Of a DNA stretch of 64,000 nt, positions 37,841 through 45,976 are shown in pieces. A program made the position numbers and the translations under genes. This DNA comes from an uncultured Clostridia bacterium (lineage in GTDB: Bacteria; Bacillota; Clostridia; TANB77; CAG-508), in the NCBI GenBank assembly GCA_934133175.1, contig CAKPAX010000001.1, positions 33,095 through 97,094 of the forward strand, given 5' to 3'. Positions within the stretch are counted from its first letter, which is position 1; every line of letters begins with the position of its first letter. Below the pieces are notes generated by a model that was given only the letters and a program-made list of their open reading frames with translations, had not been told where the DNA came from and ran no database searches.

Positions 37841-38842
37841 ATGGCAGTAACATTTGAAAGTTATGAAAGAAGAATAGATCAAATAAAACCAGTAATGGAA
37901 AAATACGGAATAAAAGATTTTGAAGATGCATTAAAAATATGTACAGACAAAGGATTTAATCCATATGAAATAGTAAAAGGAGTACAACCAATATGCTTTG
38001 AAAATGCAGCTTGGGCATATACATTAGGAGCTGCAATTGCAATAAAAAAAGGATGCACAAAAGCAGCAGATGCAGCAAAAGCAATTGGAGAAGGATTACA
38101 AGCATTTTGTATTCCAGGATCTGTTGCAGATGATAGAAAAGTTGGATTAGGACATGGAAATTTAGCATCTATGTTATTATCAGAAGATACAAAATGTTTT
38201 GCATTTTTAGCAGGACATGAAAGTTTTGCAGCAGCAGAAGGAGCTATAGGAATTGCAAAATCAGCAAACAAAGTTAGAAAAGAACCATTAAGAGTTATAT
38301 TAAATGGACTTGGAAAAGATGCAGCACAAGTAATATCAAGAATTAATGGATTTACATATGTAAAAACAGACTTTGATTTCTTTACAGGAAAAGTAAAAAT
38401 AGTTGAAGAAATAAAATACTCAGAAGGTGAAAGATCACAAGTTAGATGTTATGGTGCAAACGATGTTAGAGAAGGTGTTGCTATAATGTGGTTAGAAGAT
38501 GTTGATGTATCTATTACAGGAAACTCAACAAACCCAACAAGATTCCAACATCCAGTTGCAGGCACATACAAAAAAGAAAGAATAGAAGCAGGTAAAAAAT
38601 ATTTCTCAGTTGCTTCAGGTGGAGGAACAGGAAGAACATTACACCCAGACAACATGGCAGCAGGACCAGCATCATATGGTATGACAGACACAATGGGAAG
38701 AATGCATTCAGACGCACAATTTGCAGGAAGTTCTTCAGTACCAGCACACGTTGAAATGATGGGACTTATCGGAATGGGTAATAACCCAATGGTTGGAGCA
38801 TCAGTAGCAGTAGCTGTTGCTGTAGAAGAAGCTATGAAATAA
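37841..38842 (+). CDS. GGGtGRT family protein
   Basis: A 333-residue protein whose C-terminal half contains the naming motif (SVASGGGTGRTLHPDNMAAG) plus GRMHSDAQFAGSSSVPAHVEMMGLIGMGNNPMVGAS. The family is widespread in anaerobes, almost always next to a NifU-like gene, and has no established biochemical function. The N-terminal half has several conserved Cys (KICTDKG, QPICFEN, KKGCTKA). It follows the NifU-like gene by 57 nt with its own GGGAGG site. Confidence 0.85.
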   Translation: MAVTFESYERRIDQIKPVMEKYGIKDFEDALKICTDKGFNPYEIVKGVQPICFENAAWAYTLGAAIAIKKGCTKAADAAKAIGEGLQAFCIPGSVADDRKVGLGHGNLASMLLSEDTKCFAFLAGHESFAAAEGAIGIAKSANKVRKEPLRVILNGLGKDAAQVISRINGFTYVKTDFDFFTGKVKIVEEIKYSEGERSQVRCYGANDVREGVAIMWLEDVDVSITGNSTNPTRFQHPVAGTYKKERIEAGKKYFSVASGGGTGRTLHPDNMAAGPASYGMTDTMGRMHSDAQFAGSSSVPAHVEMMGLIGMGNNPMVGASVAVAVAVEEAMK

Positions 38843-38845
38843 AAA

Positions 38846-38876
38846 GTTGTCAATGGGGACGTAGTTTTTTGACAAC
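38846..38876 (+). repeat. REP-like palindrome
   Basis: GTTGTCAA (38846-38853) and TTGACAAC (38869-38876) form an 8-bp stem around a TGGGGACGTAG-type loop. The loop is richer in G than its surroundings and resembles REP-like elements seen near IS200/RAYT transposases, but only one copy is visible here. Confidence 0.35.
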
Positions 38877-38929
38877 TCCCAAAAACATTAAATAAAAATT
38901 GATAATTTAAAAAATTTGAATATAAAAAT

Positions 38930-38967
38930 AAAAGAACTATAGTAAAAAAATGCTATAGTTCTTTTAG
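38930..38967 (+). terminator. Terminator after GGGtGRT gene
   Basis: A 13-bp stem AAAAGAACTATAG (38930-38942) with CTATAGTTCTTTT (38953-38965), ending in a short T-run. Confidence 0.75.
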
Positions 38968-39107
38968 CTGTAAGAATAAAAAAGACGAACAAAAATTTGA
39001 AAAAATTATGAAAAACTATTGACAAAGAATACAAAAAAATATAAAATAGCATCAGTAAAAAACGAACAACAATTCGTAAAATAATAATTTGTCAGGAGAT
39101 GGTTTAT

Positions 39108-39620
39108 ATGAGTATAATTAAAGAAAAAACAATAGTAAATAAAATTAATGAAAGTGTTGAAATATATGGAAAAAGTTATAATTTAAAAATTATATATAAA
39201 AACATAAAAATAATAGAATTAAATATAGAAAACAACAATATAATAATATCATTTCCAAACAAATATAAAAAAATAGATAAGAAAAATATATTAAAAATAG
39301 TTATAGAAAAAATGTATTTAGAAATTGCTAAAAATGAAATAGAAAATGTAATGGAAAAAACAAGATTAATGTTAGGATATGCTCCAGAAGATTATGAAAT
39401 AAAAAATATAAAAAATGGATTAGCAAAATGTACAAAAGATAAAAAAATAATTATAAATCCACAAATAGTAAAATATAGTAAAAAAACAATAGAATCTATA
39501 ATATTGCAAGAATATTGTAAATTAAAATACAGACCAAATTCAAAGAATTTTATAGAAACGTTAAAACATTATATGCCAAATTATGAAAAATACACGTATA
39601 TGTTAAGTGTAAATTATTAA
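39108..39620 (+). CDS. YgjP-like metallopeptidase-fold protein lacking zinc ligands
   Basis: A 170-residue protein starting at ATG 39108; the ATG at 39099 abuts the AGGAG site and is too close. The overall pattern (RLMLGYAPEDYEIKNIKNGLAKCTKDKKIIINPQIVKYSKKTIESIILQEYCKL...NSKNFIETLKHYMPNYEKY) follows the YgjP/WLM metallopeptidase fold, in which the helix carries HELxH followed by an HSKxFW-type segment. Here QEYCK replaces HELCH and NSKNF replaces HSKxF, so all three expected His ligands are gone. It is therefore probably a catalytically dead relative with a structural role. The family assignment rests on pattern recognition. Confidence 0.55.
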   Translation: MSIIKEKTIVNKINESVEIYGKSYNLKIIYKNIKIIELNIENNNIIISFPNKYKKIDKKNILKIVIEKMYLEIAKNEIENVMEKTRLMLGYAPEDYEIKNIKNGLAKCTKDKKIIINPQIVKYSKKTIESIILQEYCKLKYRPNSKNFIETLKHYMPNYEKYTYMLSVNY

Positions 39621-39695
39621 TAAGTAAGTATTATATAATAAAAATATACAATATATAAATTATGAAATGAAATAACAAAAAAAGTAAATGTTTTA

Positions 39696-39724
39696 TTGAA
39701 AACAATTATTTTTTTTGTTATAAT
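39696..39724 (+). promoter_or_regulatory. Promoter for tRNA-Gln
   Basis: TTGAAA at 39696-39701 and a consensus TATAAT at 39719-39724, 17 bp apart. Transcription would begin near 39731, giving a leader of about 97 nt before the tRNA. Confidence 0.65.
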
Positions 39725-39827
39725 CTTAATATAAAACAATATATGGTAGATTGCCAAGTTGCTGATGGTGTTCGAACAAAGCAAGTTACATCCTCAGCAT
39801 GCGAAAATATTGTGATAAATTTAATAT

Positions 39828-39902
39828 TGGGGTATCGCCAAGCGGTAAGGCATCGGACTCTGACTCCGACATTCCTGTGTTCGAATCACAGTACCCCAGC
39901 CA
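39828..39902 (+). tRNA. tRNA-Gln (anticodon CUG)
   Basis: The acceptor stem TGGGGTA (39828-39834) pairs with TACCCCA (39892-39898), followed by discriminator G and an encoded CCA. The anticodon stem TCGGA (39853-39857) pairs with TCCGA (39865-39869) around the loop CTCTGAC, giving anticodon CTG at 39860-39862, which reads CAG. A GTTCGAA T-loop is present. CAG is rare in this window outside the PhoH-like gene. Confidence 0.95.
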
Positions 39903-39911
39903 GTAATAAAA

Positions 39912-39961
39912 TATCTGCGAATGTTAAAGTATTTGAAATAACATTTGCAGATTTATTTTGT
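39912..39961 (+). terminator. Terminator after tRNA-Gln
   Basis: ATCTGCGAATGTTA and TAACATTTGCAGAT form a long stem with one mismatch, followed by TTATTTTG. Confidence 0.75.
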
Positions 39962-40055
39962 ATATATTTTTTTAATATTAATGATATAAGGATACATATG
40001 ATGAAAAAATTAGCATTGGGGAATAAAGATAAAATAATTTAAAAAGGAGTAGTAT

Positions 40056-40184
40056 ATGGTAAATTTAGAACTATATAGAATATTTAAAATTGTAGCAGAA
40101 GAAGAAAATTTAACCAAAGCAAGTGGAATTTTGCATATTTCCCAACTAGCAGTAACTAAACATATTAAAAATTTATCCAGGTAG
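40056..40184 (+). pseudogene. Truncated LysR-family regulator
   Basis: A 42-residue ORF behind AAAAGGAG that is the N-terminal helix-turn-helix of a LysR-type regulator (LELYRIFKIVAEEENLTKAS, ISQLAVTKHIKNL), cut off just after the recognition helix; a functional protein has about 290 residues. In the +2 frame directly after the stop, GRIQGKMKQIASITKRVFKEY is open and ends at TAG near 40246, perhaps the fused end of another lost gene. No CGG is present at this break, so it is a real deletion rather than one of the frameshift sites. Confidence 0.7.
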
Positions 40185-40339
40185 AATACAAGGAAAGATG
40201 AAACAAATTGCATCTATAACTAAAAGAGTATTTAAAGAATATTAGGAGGTTATTTTTATTGTCATAATTATTGCAAAAAAAAGATTATTATGATATATAT
40301 TACATATAAACATAGTAGTATGAAAAAGGAGAAAAAGGT

Positions 40340-41516
40340 ATGAGTAGATATGCTTATCATGGACAAGAAGTATTAAAAAGAGATGGTAAATTAGTTGGAT
40401 TTAATGCGGGATATGGATTTTATGCTGAACACGAAACCGGATATTCTGGAACTGAACAAATGAAGCCTAAAAAATCAAAAAATAAAGGTAAAGATAAAAA
40501 TAAAGATAATCCATTTTATTTAGAAATTGTCAAAAATCCTGAAAATGTTAATTTAATGGAATTTAGCGATGGTAGTGTTTGGTTAACAAATGATCAATGT
40601 AATTATGCAAGGTTAATGAAAAAGACTGAAGAAGAAAGACATGAAGTTATGGATAGATATATCAATAATGATGATAGAAAGCATAATGAACAAAGTTTTA
40701 AAGAAATGGGGATTAAAGTAAATTCTCCTGAAGTTATTGCTTTGTGGTATGCTGGATTTAATGGCTCTGGTGGAAGTTTTGATTTAATATCTACAACTGA
40801 AGAAAGTAGTGAACTAATAAAAACATTATATACTGAAATGCAAAAAGGAAATGTTGCAATTTCTAGTGATTATAGTTTTATGTTTAAAGATAGAGGATTA
40901 TCTTTTGTACTATTAGACCAATTAACTCAGGAAGATTTTATGAATAAAAAATTAATGGATCATCATAATGAAATAGCACAACAATTCCAAAACGAATATA
41001 GAAAATACTTACAAAATGAAGGATTAGATGAAAGGGTTTGTATTGGAAAAGGCGGTAAATATCCTGTAGAATTTTGGAATGTTCAAATAAGAAATTTAAA
41101 AACTAATACTAAACGGAGAAGTTTTACCTGAATTTTATTTAGAAATTCTGGATACTTCTAAAGGAAGAGAACATTTAGATTCGCTTTGTATGCATAAACT
41201 ATCTTACTTGACAGGAGATGAAATTAAAGCTTTAGTACCAGTTGTTAAATCACCAGAGTATGCTGAATATGCTAAAAACCATAGTAAAGAAAATGCTGAA
41301 CAATATTTAATTGAAGAATTAGCATTGTATAGAAAAAAACAAGAGATTGAAGATTTAAGATATTTAGCTGATAAAGAATCTTTAGAAAAAATTGCATCAG
41401 AACAAAGAACTGAAACAGTAGAAAAGAGATCAGTATCATTAAAAGATAAAATAGGAAAATGGCTAAAGCATGACAAGGAAAATAGCAAAGATAAATCAGA
41501 AGAAAAAGGAGAATAA
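40340..41516 (+). CDS. Unknown accessory protein, interrupted by a +1 shift at CGG
   Basis: Read as one gene of about 391 residues: 40340-41113, then 41115-41516 after skipping the C at 41114. No family recognised. The N-terminus (MSRYAYHGQEVLKRDGKLVGFNAGYGFYAEHETGY) is followed by a Lys-rich stretch (about 49-63), a globular middle with SPEVIALWYAGFNGSGGSFDL, and after the junction GEVLPEFYLEILDTSKGREHLDS, then a helical, charged C-terminus ending in Lys/Glu. Codon style is continuous across the junction, and the downstream part has no start codon or ribosome site of its own until residue 26, which supports a single gene. It is followed after 1 nt by another unknown gene. Confidence 0.6.
41114..41117 (+). 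other. Candidate +1 frameshift site CGGA (3 of 4)
   Basis: In-frame CGG after AAA. Zero frame reads CGG AGA AGT TTT ACC TGA; skipping C gives GGA GAA GTT TTA CCT GAA and 134 further codons. Confidence 0.7.
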
Positions 41517-41517
41517 T

Positions 41518-41970
41518 ATGGAAGATATAGAATACTCAAATTCACTTTATCAAGTAAATGAAATATTAAAATATATGGCACCAAATCTAAAAGCTAGAAT
41601 ACCAAAAAGAATTATTAGTTACTTTGAAAATAATAAATCAAAAAATTATAGTTGGAGTATTGATAAATCATTACCTTTAGAAAGTCAAGATTTATTAACA
41701 CCAACAAAAGAAATATTAACACTATTATATAGAGATTATATATGTGATGATATTGAAAGAATTAAAATTCAAAAAACTTTAAGTGAAAATGATATTAAAT
41801 ATCAAAAAGAACTGAAAGAAAAATATAATCCGGATAATATTTTTAAAAATAAACAAAAAAATATTAAAGTTACAGAAAAAGAAACTCAAGATACTACATC
41901 AATGTCAACTTGTAGAGAGTCATTTTTTATTAAAATTATAGATAAAATAAAAATATTTTTTCATAAATAG
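41518..41970 (+). CDS. Unknown 150-residue protein
   Basis: Starts at ATG 41518 behind AAAAGGAGA; an ATG at 41470 lies inside the preceding gene and has no ribosome site. The product is charged and helical, with no signal peptide or membrane helix, although the last ten residues (IIDKIKIFFHK) form a basic amphipathic end that could touch membrane. I do not recognise a family. It is coupled to the unknown gene at 40340 and shares its accessory setting after tRNA-Gln. Confidence 0.5.
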   Translation: MEDIEYSNSLYQVNEILKYMAPNLKARIPKRIISYFENNKSKNYSWSIDKSLPLESQDLLTPTKEILTLLYRDYICDDIERIKIQKTLSENDIKYQKELKEKYNPDNIFKNKQKNIKVTEKETQDTTSMSTCRESFFIKIIDKIKIFFHK

Positions 41971-41982
41971 AACGTAGTAAAA

Positions 41983-42031
41983 AAGAACCTTTATAAAATA
42001 GATAATATAAATAAAGGTTCTTACTTTTTTA
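41983..42031 (+). terminator. Terminator between unknown gene and transporter
   Basis: A 12-bp perfect stem AAGAACCTTTAT (41983-41994) with ATAAAGGTTCTT (42011-42022), followed by ACTTTTTT. The T-run directly precedes the AGGAG site of the next gene. Confidence 0.8.
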
Positions 42032-42041
42032 GGAGTAAGAA

Positions 42042-43274
42042 ATGGAACAAAATATATCAAAAATAAAAAGAAGCATAAAATTATATCCGTTATTTTATGC
42101 ATTTTCAGCAGATTTAATATTCTTCATACCAATAGATACTTTATTTTTAACATTAGTAAAGGGATTAAATGCAAGTGAGATTTCTGCAATTACAATGATA
42201 GGATTATTAATTTGCATATTATTACAAAAAATAATAGTAAAAATAACAAAAAATATAGGAAATAAAAATTCAATAAGACTTGGAGCATTTATGTTATTTC
42301 TATCATCAGTTATATTAACCTTTGGAAAATCATTTATATCTATTACAATATATAGAGTTATAAGTGAACTAGCTTTTATGTTTTGGAATATGACTAGTAT
42401 TTTATTAAGAAATGATTTAATTTATTTAGATAAAAAAGATGAATATTATACAGTAAGAAATAATGCAAAAGTTATGTATGGAATTACAACAATGTTAACT
42501 GCATTTATTTCAGGATATTTATTTAATATAAATAAATATCTGCCAATGTATATATCAATTATAATATATTTTATAATATTTATTATATCTTTTTTATTTT
42601 ATGAGGCTAAAATAAATGATGAAAGTAATAAAAAAGAAGTTGATGTTGACAATAAAAAAATCAAATTTACTTCTGTAATTTTCCTAGTAGTATTATCTAA
42701 TGCTATTTTTTATTCAATAATAAGATTAGGACAAAATAATAGTAAACTGTTTATGCAATACGATTTTCAAAAAGTGTTATCCACAGAAAAAGTAGCTTAT
42801 TTTATAACAACAATTGTTTTTATATCAAGGATTGTAAGAATAATTGGAAATATAATTTTTGGTAAGTTATACTTAAAAATTAAAGATAAAATGAGTATTG
42901 TATTAACAATTTTAGAGTGCACTTCATTTTTATTATTGATTTTAGGACATTTTATAGAATTTAATTTTGTAATTAAAGTAATATTGATGTCTTTAGGATT
43001 TTTCTTAATACTAGCTATTAGAGATTCGTTTCAAATATATATAGAAGATACAGCATTGAAGATTACAAAAAAGGAAGAACAACAAAAAATAATGATAGAT
43101 ATCGAAGTTTATAGAAAATTAGTGCAGTTGTTATTAAGTGGATTATTTACATTAATATTAATGAAATATGAATTAGTAGTTATAGAGTGTATTCTATTAT
43201 TATTATCAATAGTTGAAATTATTATAAATAATAAAATGTGTAAAAAATTAGAAAAGTTAGGAGAACAAAAATGA
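42042..43274 (+). CDS. MFS-like membrane transporter
   Basis: A 410-residue polytopic protein with about eleven to twelve hydrophobic segments in two halves separated by a charged loop (about residues 188-206, NDESNKKEVDVDNKKIKF). The N-half includes LNASEISAITMIGLLICILLQ and the loop NIGNKNSIRLGAF in the position of the MFS motif A. The layout fits a major facilitator. No substrate can be assigned; MFS proteins of this style in accessory regions are often drug or peptide exporters. A 5' hairpin terminator isolates it from the genes before it. Confidence 0.6.
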   Translation: MEQNISKIKRSIKLYPLFYAFSADLIFFIPIDTLFLTLVKGLNASEISAITMIGLLICILLQKIIVKITKNIGNKNSIRLGAFMLFLSSVILTFGKSFISITIYRVISELAFMFWNMTSILLRNDLIYLDKKDEYYTVRNNAKVMYGITTMLTAFISGYLFNINKYLPMYISIIIYFIIFIISFLFYEAKINDESNKKEVDVDNKKIKFTSVIFLVVLSNAIFYSIIRLGQNNSKLFMQYDFQKVLSTEKVAYFITTIVFISRIVRIIGNIIFGKLYLKIKDKMSIVLTILECTSFLLLILGHFIEFNFVIKVILMSLGFFLILAIRDSFQIYIEDTALKITKKEEQQKIMIDIEVYRKLVQLLLSGLFTLILMKYELVVIECILLLLSIVEIIINNKMCKKLEKLGEQK

Positions 43275-43462
43275 TATTAGCAATAACTCAAAGATATATT
43301 AGATTTTACATTAATAAAAGCATTTAAATATGTAACCAAAAATCTGAATTTGACGATGTTAGTATTTTTAGTTCAGTAGATAATAAAAAAGGAGTAGTAT
43401 AGGTGAATCTGTAATTAAATATAATAAAAAACGACTAATAGTGTAATTTTTAAATCTTTTTA
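43275..43462 (+). other. Decayed coding remnants between transporter and PhoH-like gene
   Basis: Within about 310 nt without a gene, two short open stretches look like debris: 18 codons from ATG 43271 (overlapping the MFS stop) and an in-frame run near 43337-43402 (SEFDDVSIFSS then VDNKKGVV before TAG). Neither is complete. They suggest gene decay in this accessory segment. Confidence 0.35.
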
Positions 43463-43491
43463 TTGTATTTTTCAACAAAGTATTATATAAT
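43463..43491 (+). promoter_or_regulatory. Promoter upstream of the PhoH-like gene
   Basis: TTGTAT at 43463-43468 and TATAAT at 43486-43491, 17 bp apart. The leader (about 88 nt) contains a small AT-rich hairpin (CTCATAGATATATATGAG, 43514-43531). Confidence 0.5.
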
Positions 43492-43585
43492 AGTATACAT
43501 AAAAGGCTATAAACTCATAGATATATATGAGTAAAACTTTTGTAAATTAGTTGCCCAAAAACAGTACATTTAAGGAGGACAAATT

Positions 43586-44929
43586 ATGGCAAGAAAAATC
43601 TTTGTGCTAAGAGCACATTCGTTGGTAGCAAAGGAAAAAGCAAAAACTTTGTTGAGTTTTGGAAACGATAATCAAATATGTATACCGTTTCCAGTTCTAG
43701 ATGAGCTAGAAAAATTGACACATCAGTATAGTCAGCAGGGAAAGAATGCAAGAAGCATACTTGACTATATCGATTCATTTGATATAAAAAAACTTATGTC
43801 AAAGGAAGGAGTTATACAGCCCAATGGATCTTCTTTGCGGTTAGTTCATGCAAATAATGAATCAAGAATTGCTATTCCAAATTTATCAGTTGCAGATAAA
43901 CAGTGTTTGGAAATAGCAATGGATTTAAAAAAAGAGAATCCAAAAACACCAGTGATATTGGTGTCAAGAAACTCATCATTGAGACTTAAAGCTAATTCAA
44001 TTGGCATTAAAGCTCAAAATTTTAGGGATGATCTATTCCCAACGATTGAGGAACAGTACAAGGGAAGATTGGAAGTTGAAACTTCTGATGAGAACTTTAA
44101 CAAGTTCATGGAAGATGGTAGGTTACAGATAAAAAATATTTATAACTCATCTACCATAGAGTGGTTTCCAAATGTGTTTTTACAGATAACATCTTTTTCA
44201 GGATGCTCTGCAATAGGAAGGTTTAATGGTAAAGAGATTGTTAAACTTAACTATACAGAATATCATCCTGCGAAAGTACAGACTAAAAATGCTGGACAAA
44301 TAATGTTAAAGGAAGCATTATTGGAAAGCTCAGAAAGAGCTCCTATTGTTGTTGTTAAGGGAGGTGCCGGAACAGGTAAAACTTATATGTCTCTTGCAGT
44401 AGCACTTGAGGAAACTTTATATGCTAAGAATAAAAGCTATAAAGAAATACTGGTTTCAGCTCCTATTGAAACTGTTGGTCAGGAAAGAATGGGCTTTTTG
44501 CCAGGTGAAATTGAGGATAAATTTAATCCATATATTGGTGGTATCAAGGATAATTTACGACAGTTATTAAAAAATATGGATTCAAAAGATTCGGTTGCAA
44601 GTTTCTTTTCTTCAGGTAAAATTCAGATCCAGCCGATAGGCTTCTTAAGAGGTCGTACAATTACAGATACATTCTTTATCATCGATGAAACGCAGAATAT
44701 TGCACCAGATGATATAAAGAGTATAGTAACGCGAGCCGGAAAGGGAAGCAAGTTTGTTTTCTTGGGTGACCCTACCCAGATTGATAATCCTCAGTTAAAT
44801 GAAAGGAACAATGGACTGGTGTATCTTTCTGAAAAGATGAAAGAAACTCCACTTGCTTGGCAGATTACTTTAAAAGACGAAGAGTCAGTTAGAAGTGATG
44901 TTGCCAAACTTGCAGCGCAGATCTTATAA
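43586..44929 (+). CDS. PhoH-family ATPase with degenerate PIN domain, foreign composition
   Basis: A 447-residue protein with the PIN-PhoH layout. The C-terminal ATPase is intact: Walker A GGAGTGKT (near residue 258), EILVSAPIETVGQERMGFLPG, Walker B FFIIDETQNI, FLGDPTQID. The N-terminal PIN domain seems dead: the usual VLDTN is VLRAH (residues 7-11), and a later Asp is Asn (SRNSSLRLKA). PhoH proteins are RNA helicase/NTPase-like and often paired with RNase activity. Codon use differs sharply from neighbours: many CAG, AAG, GCC, plus CGA, CGT and one in-frame CGG at 43838-43840 (Arg85). If CGG triggers +1 shifting here, the new frame reads GGT TAG and stops at once. Likely recent transfer. Confidence 0.85.
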   Translation: MARKIFVLRAHSLVAKEKAKTLLSFGNDNQICIPFPVLDELEKLTHQYSQQGKNARSILDYIDSFDIKKLMSKEGVIQPNGSSLRLVHANNESRIAIPNLSVADKQCLEIAMDLKKENPKTPVILVSRNSSLRLKANSIGIKAQNFRDDLFPTIEEQYKGRLEVETSDENFNKFMEDGRLQIKNIYNSSTIEWFPNVFLQITSFSGCSAIGRFNGKEIVKLNYTEYHPAKVQTKNAGQIMLKEALLESSERAPIVVVKGGAGTGKTYMSLAVALEETLYAKNKSYKEILVSAPIETVGQERMGFLPGEIEDKFNPYIGGIKDNLRQLLKNMDSKDSVASFFSSGKIQIQPIGFLRGRTITDTFFIIDETQNIAPDDIKSIVTRAGKGSKFVFLGDPTQIDNPQLNERNNGLVYLSEKMKETPLAWQITLKDEESVRSDVAKLAAQIL

Positions 44930-45078
44930 CTACTGTAGGCAATTAATAAAACTAATTTACATTTAGAAGTCACTTTTATTTAAAGTGGCTTCTATTCATA
45001 TATAAAATATTTAGTAAACTATTTATAAAAGTTATTATTTTTGATATAATAATAAATATCAAAAAAGGAGAAGATAGT

Positions 45079-45753
45079 ATGACTAGAACAAAGTTAGCAG
45101 ATAGAATATTGCCAACATATACAAAAGGCGAAGAAATATTTAATATGTCATCACATATTGTAGGTGGAGTGTTAGGAATTGTAGCAACAGTGCTTTGCAT
45201 TATATTTGCAGCAATACATAGAAATGTTTATGGAATAATTAGTGGAGCAATATTTGGAACTACAATGATTTTATTATACACCATGTCTAGTATTTATCAT
45301 GGATTAAAACCAGAAAGAAAAGCAAAAAAGGTTATGCAAATATTAGATCATTGTTCAATATTTTTATTAATTGCAGGATCATATACACCATTTTGTTTAT
45401 GCACATTAAGGGAATATAATACAGCAATAGGTTGGACAATGTTTGGTATTATTTGGGGATTTGCAATATTAGGAATAGTATTAAATTCAATAGACTTAAA
45501 AAAATATAAGATATTTTCAATGATTTGTTATTTAGTAATGGGATGGTGTATTATAGTAAAAGTTAATGTTTTACCACAATTATTAGGAATGACAGGATTT
45601 TGGCTTTTAATTATTGGAGGAATTGTTTATACAATAGGAGCTATATTATATGGTGTTGGTAAAAAACATAAGTATATTCATTCTGTATTTCATTTATGTA
45701 TTTTAATAGCAAATTTATTACAATTTTTATGTATTTTATTATACGTAATGTAA
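45079..45753 (+). CDS. Hemolysin III / PAQR-family membrane protein
   Basis: A 224-residue protein with seven predicted helices and the family's conserved residues: SSHIVGG at the start of helix 1, SSIYHGL in helix 2, LDHCSIFLLIAGSYTPF and the C-terminal HSVFHLCILIAN. These His/Ser/Asp residues bind zinc in the related adiponectin receptors. Despite the historical name, bacterial members are not known toxins; they are thought to be membrane-homeostasis proteins. An AAGGAGAAG site precedes the ATG. Confidence 0.9.
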   Translation: MTRTKLADRILPTYTKGEEIFNMSSHIVGGVLGIVATVLCIIFAAIHRNVYGIISGAIFGTTMILLYTMSSIYHGLKPERKAKKVMQILDHCSIFLLIAGSYTPFCLCTLREYNTAIGWTMFGIIWGFAILGIVLNSIDLKKYKIFSMICYLVMGWCIIVKVNVLPQLLGMTGFWLLIIGGIVYTIGAILYGVGKKHKYIHSVFHLCILIANLLQFLCILLYVM

Positions 45754-45976
45754 AAATAAAATTACTTTATTATATTAAAAAATATAATAAAAAATCAAAA
45801 AATTCTATATATTGTTTTTGTAATACCGCGTAGCGAACAACCGGAGCGTTAGCGAAGGGCGAATGGAGCAGCCTTACCGAAGGATTCCGAGGGCTGCGAC
45901 AACAAGGTATAAAAAAACAATATATAGAATTTTGTTATATAATACAGAAATTTAATATAATAAAGTAATTTTATTT
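45754..45976. repeat. Large nested inverted repeat with GC-rich core
   Basis: Outer arms of about 24 nt (45757-45780 region and 45952-45975) are inverted copies, the right arm being the last eight codons of the Crp/Fnr gene. Inner arms (AATTCTATATATTGTTTTT around 45802-45820 and its complement around 45916-45934) are also near-perfect. The core (about 45828-45910) is strikingly GC-rich, with CGTAGCG and CGTTAGCG units and a GCAGCC/GGCTGC hairpin (starting near 45870), unlike anything else in the window. Confidence 0.7.

Noticed and set aside
39743..40042. 99-residue ORF across tRNA-Gln
   Set aside because: It reads through the tRNA and its terminator, has no ribosome site and its product resembles no protein.
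40056..40184. LysR fragment as another frameshift site
   Set aside because: No CGG is present, and restoring the frame does not recover the rest of a LysR protein; it is a truncation.
45828..45910. T-box or other known riboswitch
   Set aside because: ACCGCG is present, but no T-box sequence (GGGTGG...) or downstream gene in the right orientation fits.
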